Assembly: GCF_014803405.1 (NCBI RefSeq)
Contig: NZ_JACYFG010000006.1
Coordinates: 813,501 to 877,500 of the forward strand
DNA length: 64,000 nt
From: Pelagicoccus enzymogenes
GTDB lineage: Bacteria; Verrucomicrobiota; Verrucomicrobiia; Opitutales; Opitutaceae
Reading direction: 5' to 3'
The notes under the pieces are model-generated. The model was given only the letters and a program-made list of their open reading frames with translations, had not been told where the DNA came from and searched no databases. The position numbers and the translations under genes were made by a program. Shown in pieces: positions 58,815-64,000 of this stretch (position 1 is its first letter; each line of letters begins with the position of its first letter).

Positions 58815-59351
58815 GTGCTCGTCAAGAAGACTATTGAATCTGCTGAAATCGCCGCGGCCATCGACTCCATGGCCGAAGCAATCGCATCCGCCCACCCGAA
58901 GGCCGATAACCTCGTGCTAGCCGGCATCGCCAACGGAGGCCTCCCCCTCTGCAGCCTCCTAGAAGCCGCCCTCGCAAAGCGCCTCGGCAGCTCCATCCCC
59001 AAAGCCGTCATCGATATCTCATTCCACCGCGACGACATCGGCCAACACCCCATCACCAAGGAAGTCCAAGCCACCCACATGGCCACCGACCCCGAGGACT
59101 CCACCATCATCCTCGTCGACGACGTTCTCTTCTCCGGCCGAACCGTACGCGCCGCCATCGCCGAGGTCCTAACCATCGGCCGCCCCTACCAAGTGGAGCT
59201 CGCCGTGCTCGTGGACCGCGGAAACCGCCGCCTCCCCTTCGCCGCCAACTACACCGGAATCGTAGAAGACACCACCCCCGAGCAAAAGGTTGAAGTCACC
59301 CTCGACCTCAAAGACTCCGCCAAGTCGAAGATCGAAATCATCGAAGCCTAG
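58815..59351 (+). CDS. pyrR: PyrR-like uracil phosphoribosyltransferase/regulator
   Basis: The 178-residue protein (GTG start at 58815) has the PRPP-binding motif TIILVDDVLFSGRTVRAAI, IDISFHRDDIG and LVDRGNRRLPFAANYTG, all PyrR signatures. PyrR can regulate pyr mRNA by attenuation and has uracil phosphoribosyltransferase activity. It is the first gene of pyrR-pyrB-pyrC. No attenuator structure is visible upstream, so the regulatory role is not supported directly. Confidence 0.93.
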   Translation: MLVKKTIESAEIAAAIDSMAEAIASAHPKADNLVLAGIANGGLPLCSLLEAALAKRLGSSIPKAVIDISFHRDDIGQHPITKEVQATHMATDPEDSTIILVDDVLFSGRTVRAAIAEVLTIGRPYQVELAVLVDRGNRRLPFAANYTGIVEDTTPEQKVEVTLDLKDSAKSKIEIIEA

Positions 59352-59396
59352 ACAGCGTCCCCGCTCCCTCCATCCTTCATCCACCATCCTTTCCAA

Positions 59397-60335
59397 ATGT
59401 CCTGGAACCGCAAAGACCTAATCACCATCGAGGAACTCTCCTCCGAAGAGATCAACACCCTCTTCGAAACAGCTGACGCCTTCAAGAAAGTCCTCGGCCG
59501 CAAGACCGCCAAGACCCCCGCCCTGCGCGGCAAGAACGTCGTCAATCTCTTCTTCGAAAACTCAACCCGCACCCGCGTCGCCTTCGAGATGGCCGCCAAG
59601 CGCCTCTCCGCCGACGTCACCTCGCTGGACATGAAAACCTCCAGCACCGCCAAAGGCGAAACCCTGCGCGACACCGTGGAAAACATCCGCGCCCTCGCCG
59701 CCGACATCATCATCATCCGCCACTCCGCCCCCGGCTCCGCCGGCTACATCGCCAAAATCCTCGACATCCCCGTCCTCAACGCCGGAGACGGCGCCCACGA
59801 ACACCCCACCCAAGCCCTGCTCGACTGCTTCACCCTGCGCGAAAAATGGGGCGACCTCAAGGGACGCAAGATCGCCATCCTCGGCGACATCCTCTACTCC
59901 CGCGTCGCCCGATCCAACATCTGGGCCATGAACAAGCTCGGAGCCGAAGTCACCCTCGTCGGCCCCTCCACCCTCGTCCCCCGCGAGTTCGAACGCCTCG
60001 GCGCCAAAGTCTCCCACGACCTCAAGTCCGCCCTCGCCGACAAGGACGCCGTCATGCTCCTGCGGATACAGCACGAACGCCAAAACGCCTCCGCCTTCCC
60101 CTCCCTCAACGAATACACCAGCATGTTCGGCCTCAACGCCGACCGCTTCTCCTGGCTCAAAAAAGACGCCATCATCATGCACCCCGGCCCCATCAACCGC
60201 GGCGTCGAGATCGACTCCGACCTCGCCGACTCCTCCCAGTCCGTCATCCTCGAGCAAGTAACCAACGGCCTCGCCGTACGCATGGCCGCCCTCTATCTCT
60301 GCAACGGAGGAGCCGCCGAAGCCGCCATCGCCTAG
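59397..60335 (+). CDS. pyrB: Aspartate carbamoyltransferase catalytic subunit
   Basis: PyrB joins carbamoyl phosphate and aspartate in pyrimidine synthesis. The 312-residue protein has the carbamoyl-phosphate motif FFENSTRTRVAFEMA, HPTQALLDCFTLRE, GDILYSRVARSN and HPGPINRGVEI. Length fits the catalytic chain without PyrI. It lies 45 bp after pyrR and 78 bp before pyrC, so it may assemble with the PyrC homolog, as in Aquifex and Pseudomonas-type complexes. Confidence 0.97.
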   Translation: MSWNRKDLITIEELSSEEINTLFETADAFKKVLGRKTAKTPALRGKNVVNLFFENSTRTRVAFEMAAKRLSADVTSLDMKTSSTAKGETLRDTVENIRALAADIIIIRHSAPGSAGYIAKILDIPVLNAGDGAHEHPTQALLDCFTLREKWGDLKGRKIAILGDILYSRVARSNIWAMNKLGAEVTLVGPSTLVPREFERLGAKVSHDLKSALADKDAVMLLRIQHERQNASAFPSLNEYTSMFGLNADRFSWLKKDAIIMHPGPINRGVEIDSDLADSSQSVILEQVTNGLAVRMAALYLCNGGAAEAAIA

Positions 60336-60340
60336 TAGGG

Positions 60341-60357
60341 GCGACCTTGGTCGCGAT
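60341..60357. repeat. REP-like palindrome between pyrB and pyrC
   Basis: GCGACCTTGGTCGCGAT is identical to 26186-26202 and lies just after the pyrB stop. Confidence 0.6.
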
Positions 60358-60413
60358 AAACACCAACCAAATCCCTACAGCCTGAAAACCAACCACCTTT
60401 CTCCCTTTCCCAA

Positions 60414-61712
60414 ATGCCTCGCTGCACCATCATCAAAAACGGCCGCATCGTCGACCCTAAGAACAACCGCGACGAAGCCGCTGACCTCTACATCCTCGAC
60501 GGAAAAATCGCCAGCAAGCCAAGTAATGAAATCTTGGATACCGCAGAGATCATCGACGCCCAGGGCCTCGTAGTCTCGCCCGGCCTCGTCGACCTGCACG
60601 TCCACTTCCGCGTCCCCGGCCAAAAACACAAGGAAACCATCCGCACCGGCACCTCCGCCGCAGCCGCCGGCGGCTTCACCTCCGTGGTATGCATGCCCAA
60701 CACCTCTCCCGCCGTCGACAACGCCGGCACCGTGCAGCTAATCAAGGACATCGTCGACAAGGAAGGCGTCGTAAACGTCTTTCCCACCGGAACCATCACT
60801 GTGGGCCGTCAAGGCGAAGCCCTCGCCCCCACCGGCTCGCTCTCCCGCATGGGCATCGTCGCCATCTCCGACGGCGGCAAGTGCGTTCAAAACGCCGGCC
60901 TCATGCGCCGCGCCCTCCAGTACGCCCACATGTTCAACGTGCCCGTCATCGACCACTGCCAAGACTACTCCCTCTCCGCGGACGGCGTCATGAACGAAGG
61001 CTTCGTATCCACAAAGCTAGGACTGCGCGGCATCCATAAAGCCGCCGAAGACATCATCGTTGCCCGCGACATCACCCTTTCCACCCACACCGGCGCCCAC
61101 ATTCACCTGCAGCACATCAGCTCCAAGTCCGCCGTGGACATCATCCGCCGCGCCAAAGCCCGCGGCATCAACGTCACCGCCGAAGTCACGCCCCATCACC
61201 TCGCCCTCACCGATAGCGAAGTCGAAAGCTTCAACACCAACTTCAAAATGAACCCGCCCCTGCGCGAAGAGGAAGACCGCATCGCTCTCCTCGAGGCCCT
61301 AGAGGACGGCACCATCGACTGCATCGCCACCGGGCACGCTCCCCACACCGACTACGAGAAGGACGTCGAGTTCGACTACGCCCCCTTCGGCGTCATTGGC
61401 CTGGAGACCGCCCTTTCAATCAGCCTCGCCCAACTCTACCACAGCAAGCGCCTCTCCCTGCTCGGCACCCTCAGCCTGCTCACCAGCCGCCCCGCCGAGA
61501 TCCTCAAGCTCAATAAAGGCACCCTCAGCGAGGGCGCCGACGCGGACGTCACCCTCTTCGATCCCGAAGAAACCTGGACTCCCCAGTTCAAGAAATTCTT
61601 CAGCAAGTCCAGCAACTCCCCTTGGATCGGTCGCGAGCTCAAAGGCAAGGTCAAGAAGACCCTCGTCGCCGGCAAGCTCGTCTTCGACGGCCAAAAAATC
61701 CTCGCCGATTGA
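60414..61712 (+). CDS. pyrC: Dihydroorotase-like protein, catalytic Asp replaced
   Basis: The 432-residue protein is a type I dihydroorotase homolog: VDLHVHFRVPGQKHKETI holds the His-x-His metal pair, VAISDGGKCVQNA the bridging Asp region, VIDHCQDYSLSADGVMNEG the next His, and HLQHISSKSAVD the last. At the motif normally written TDHAPH the sequence is ATGHAPH (bases GGG at about 61330), so the catalytic Asp is Gly. The HFREPG Glu is also Val (HFRVPG). It may be a structural partner of PyrB rather than an active enzyme. Confidence 0.85.
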   Translation: MPRCTIIKNGRIVDPKNNRDEAADLYILDGKIASKPSNEILDTAEIIDAQGLVVSPGLVDLHVHFRVPGQKHKETIRTGTSAAAAGGFTSVVCMPNTSPAVDNAGTVQLIKDIVDKEGVVNVFPTGTITVGRQGEALAPTGSLSRMGIVAISDGGKCVQNAGLMRRALQYAHMFNVPVIDHCQDYSLSADGVMNEGFVSTKLGLRGIHKAAEDIIVARDITLSTHTGAHIHLQHISSKSAVDIIRRAKARGINVTAEVTPHHLALTDSEVESFNTNFKMNPPLREEEDRIALLEALEDGTIDCIATGHAPHTDYEKDVEFDYAPFGVIGLETALSISLAQLYHSKRLSLLGTLSLLTSRPAEILKLNKGTLSEGADADVTLFDPEETWTPQFKKFFSKSSNSPWIGRELKGKVKKTLVAGKLVFDGQKILAD

Positions 61713-61975
61713 GGTAGGGTCCGCTGTCCCAGCGGACCGCATTGCAAGAGCAATGAAACGATGGGCCGGCCATGGACGCGGCGCTTGCGCCGCCCCGCAT
61801 CGGCCTGCCCCCTCCTTCTCTGGAGAAAGCAGCCACCGCTGAGTTCTAGACCCTATAAAGATCGCGCTGGAACTCACTCCAGTCCCTTACCTGACAATCA
61901 ACCACCCACCCGATAGCTAAAACGTAAATTTCTTGTTAGCATCCACGGACCTTCAAATCACAGGAAAGTCCAAAC
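61713..61975. other. Gap with REP-like element before VPDSG gene
   Basis: GGTCCGCTGTCCCAGCGGACC at 61718-61738 is a full inverted repeat shared with 58711 and with the lhr insert. The rest up to 61975 has no gene; AGCTAAAACGTAAATTTCTTGTTAGC near 61914-61939 is a possible hairpin/promoter area. Confidence 0.5.
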
Positions 61976-62659
61976 ATGAACATCAAGAAATCTCTCTTCG
62001 CCTCCATCGTAATCCTCGCTGCCGCTAGCAGCGCCTCCGCCATCCAGATCCAGATGGGCAACAGCAATGGCAGCGACATCGGTTACTACCGGGCCAATCC
62101 GCACGGCGACTTCGAGAGCGTCATCGGCCACTACGCCCTCGGCAAGTCGACGGACGGCACGTGGTTCGGCACCTTCTGTATCGAGAAAAACGAATACTTC
62201 ACCCCTGGCTCCACCTACGACGTAGCCATCAACGACGGAGCCATCTCCGGCGGCCGCAACGGAGCGGTCAACGGCAAGGACATCATTTCCGAAGGCACCG
62301 GCTGGCTTTACGAACAATACGCCATCGGCAACTTCTTCAGCACCGTCTACAACCCCTACAACTTGCAAAAAGCCATCTGGTTCCTCGAGGACGAGCTCAA
62401 CTGGAGCGACCTCGGCACCAAAGCCCGCAACCTCGTCACCCTCGCCGCCACCTCCCTCGGCCTCTCCACCACCGACTGGTCCGAGGTCAAGTCCGACTAC
62501 ACCGGCAAGAACGTCAAGGTCATGAACCTCACCAGCAACAACGGCCAGAACCAGCATCAAGACCAGCTCGTCTACATGCCAGTGCCCGACAGCGGCTCCA
62601 CCCTTGCCCTGCTCGGCTTCGCAAGCGCCGGCCTCCTAGCCTTCCGTCGCCGCCGCTAA
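61976..62659 (+). CDS. Secreted VPDSG-CTERM protein
   Basis: The 227-residue protein has a signal peptide (KKSLFASIVILAAASSASA) and ends in MPVPDSGSTLALLGFASAGLLAFRRRR: a VPDSG motif, a hydrophobic helix and a basic tail. This is the Verrucomicrobia VPDSG variant of the PEP-CTERM sorting signal, read by an exosortase-like system for export to the surface or EPS. The mature part is of unknown function (YNPYNLQKAIWFLEDELNW). It is a single gene with its own terminator. Confidence 0.9.
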   Translation: MNIKKSLFASIVILAAASSASAIQIQMGNSNGSDIGYYRANPHGDFESVIGHYALGKSTDGTWFGTFCIEKNEYFTPGSTYDVAINDGAISGGRNGAVNGKDIISEGTGWLYEQYAIGNFFSTVYNPYNLQKAIWFLEDELNWSDLGTKARNLVTLAATSLGLSTTDWSEVKSDYTGKNVKVMNLTSNNGQNQHQDQLVYMPVPDSGSTLALLGFASAGLLAFRRRR

Positions 62660-62687
62660 CCCCAGCAAGCGAAACCACTCCCTTTAA

Positions 62688-62717
62688 CCGAAGCCGTCTT
62701 CCCCAAGAAGACGGCTT
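62688..62717 (+). terminator. Rho-independent terminator
   Basis: The stem AGCCGTCTT/AAGACGGCT is followed by five T residues, about 30 bp after the VPDSG gene. Confidence 0.85.
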
Positions 62718-62803
62718 TTTCGCTTCCTTCACCTGGCCCCTTCCGGCCCTGCGCAAAAAAAAGCGCAACCTTACTTTTTTTTTGGACAAGGCCCTTTCGC
62801 TCG

Positions 62804-63793
62804 CTACGGCCGAAACCCGCCGCCGCCCCGCGGTCCCCCGCGCCCAAAGCCGCCGGGGTTTTGCTGCATGAATTCCATCTGGCGACGGTCCCGCTCCCGC
62901 TCCGCAAGCTGGCGTTCCGCGTAGGCCGCCAACTGGGCATCGCTCAAGCTCTCCGCCGCCGCTTGCAGCACCAGCTCGTCGCGGGTGGCTCGCTCCTGGA
63001 AAAACGTGTCGATGTCAGCCGGATCGATGCTGGCAGCTTCCCGTCCGCGCATGCGAGAGAGGTCTACCGAATATTCGAAGGAGGTGGACACATCGCGCAA
63101 AGCTCCCACCAAGGCCTCGGTTTGCTGCGGACTCAGGGGCGTTTCCGTGAAGCTCAAGCTCGAGGCCAAGGCCTCCACTTCGCCGCGGTAGGGCAAGGAA
63201 TCCGAGTAGTCCTGCAAGGCTGCGGCGTTTTCCTCGCCCAGCAAACCCACGATCTGATCCTGCAGCATCTCGCGCTGCAGTTCGCGGGCTAAGTCCATTT
63301 CCTCCCGAGACTCAGGCGTGTCTGCCCCGAAGGAACGCATGCGCATTTCCCAGCCCACGACCCCCTGTTCCGCCATCAAGGTGCGCAAGGTGTCGAGGTC
63401 CTCCGAACTCAAGTTCAAGGTCTTGAAAAAGGCGGCGTAGCGAGAGTCTACCCGGTTCATTTGCCGCTCGATCATGTCCACGCGCATCGCCGGATCCTCG
63501 AAGGCGGCCACCATCTGCTTCATGCGCTCCGCCCGCCGGGCCTCCCAATTTTCCCGCGAGGGCGGCGGAGTCTCGGTCGGCGTCGCCTGAACAACAACCG
63601 CTTCCGGCGCGGACGTTTCCAGCCGCTCCTGCTCGTCCCGCTGCTCGGGCTCCGGTCGCTGCGAAGCCACCTCGGGCTCGGCAACCACAGCCAGCCCCGC
63701 CTCCTGCAATCGGTTCAACTCAGTTTGCAAGTAGGCCGCATAGCCGACAGCCGCTAGCAGGAGCACGGAAAGGGTAATCGTCGAAGGTTTCAT
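62804..63793 (-). CDS. Membrane-anchored periplasmic protein with Gly-rich tail
   Basis: The ATG at 63793 (MKPSTITLSVLLLAAVGYAAY) gives a single N-terminal membrane anchor; the frame is open to 63967 but without conservation or RBS. The 329-residue protein then has an acidic, helical body (REEMDLARELQREMLQDQIVGL, DYSDSLPYRGEVEALASS) and a Gly/Arg/Phe-rich end (PGGFGRGGPRGGGG). I do not recognise the family. The helical body recalls Spy/CpxP-like periplasmic proteins only in general look. A short intergenic space separates it from the right edge. Confidence 0.65.
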   Translation of the reverse strand: MKPSTITLSVLLLAAVGYAAYLQTELNRLQEAGLAVVAEPEVASQRPEPEQRDEQERLETSAPEAVVVQATPTETPPPSRENWEARRAERMKQMVAAFEDPAMRVDMIERQMNRVDSRYAAFFKTLNLSSEDLDTLRTLMAEQGVVGWEMRMRSFGADTPESREEMDLARELQREMLQDQIVGLLGEENAAALQDYSDSLPYRGEVEALASSLSFTETPLSPQQTEALVGALRDVSTSFEYSVDLSRMRGREAASIDPADIDTFFQERATRDELVLQAAAESLSDAQLAAYAERQLAERERDRRQMEFMQQNPGGFGRGGPRGGGGFRP

Positions 63794-64000
63794 AAAGCGA
63801 TGGGACACAGGAAATACGTAATCCCTCCTCAAACAGATGCAATCCCCGCGAAATTCCGCCCAAGCCCACCATCCTCCCTCCTCCTCTGCCGAAGCGTGAA
63901 AACCCCACCCAATAACGCCTTGCCAAAGCGCATACCCCATTCGATCCTCGCCGCTATTCTTCCCCAAAGCACAGGAATGAACGGCGAATCCACAGAAAAA
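63794..64000. other. Right-edge region, possible gene start
   Basis: A CAGGAA word directly before an ATG at 63977 on the plus strand begins a frame MNGESTEK that runs off the window. This may be the first gene of a divergent unit, but eight codons cannot prove it. The rest is noncoding. Confidence 0.25.

Overview
The window is GC-rich bacterial DNA from a free-living Gram-negative that very probably belongs to Verrucomicrobiota, class Opitutae (a Pelagicoccus/Puniceicoccales-like marine polysaccharide degrader). The clues are a VPDSG-CTERM sorting tail (62583-62656), many secreted polysaccharide-active proteins, a TonB-dependent receptor, a complete nuo/psp/pyr gene style, and dispersed REP-like intergenic palindromes. 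The taxonomic call is inference from gene content; no rRNA is present.

Layout. 1-3617 (minus): nuoF (cut by the left edge), nuoE, nuoD, nuoC, nuoB of complex I, with no nuoA in front. 3810-3899: tRNA-Ser(GGA), followed by about 0.7 kb of repeat-rich noncoding DNA. 4637-12796: secreted carbohydrate-related proteins (a CBM-like protein, a GH140-like apiosidase, a DNRLRE-type protein), SelO, and a degenerate S9-like protein. 13044-15934: oxidative-stress cluster, a katA-ankyrin pair with overlapping genes and a divergent oxyR. 15960-18623: GH63-like glucosidase. 19593-22960: phage-shock module, with pspF divergent from pspA-pspB-pspC plus two small genes. 23149-26163: PL11 rhamnogalacturonan lyase. 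26217-28981: radical-SAM/UdgX DNA repair cassette.

29140-39749: a complete type I-C CRISPR-Cas locus (cas3-cas5-cas8c-cas7-cas4-cas1-cas2, then leader and array, all read on the minus strand). An IS4-family element (32595-33907, 9-bp target duplication) has landed between cas7 and cas4. The array holds 19 good repeats plus one decayed end repeat, and one spacer occurs six times in tandem.

39990-50581 (minus): a large Lhr-type helicase with REP-like sequence inside its reading frame, a hybrid histidine kinase split by a one-base frameshift, a TRAP-type solute-binding lipoprotein without permease genes, then ahcY and metK of the activated-methyl cycle. 50749-56066 (minus): a secreted small protein, a beta-helix-like secreted protein and a TonB-dependent receptor, with PhoB-box-like repeats upstream. 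56353-58692: three GNAT acetyltransferases, a cupin and a BLUF photoreceptor. 58815-61712: pyrR-pyrB-pyrC, where PyrC lacks the usual catalytic Asp. 61976-64000: a VPDSG-CTERM protein, a membrane-anchored Gly-tailed protein, and possibly a gene start at the right edge.

Taken together the genes describe an aerobic pectin/plant or algal polysaccharide user (PL11 plus GH140-like and GH63-like enzymes, outer-membrane receptor) with envelope-stress, peroxide, DNA-repair and anti-phage defence modules. No database search was possible; family calls come from motifs read in the translated sequence.
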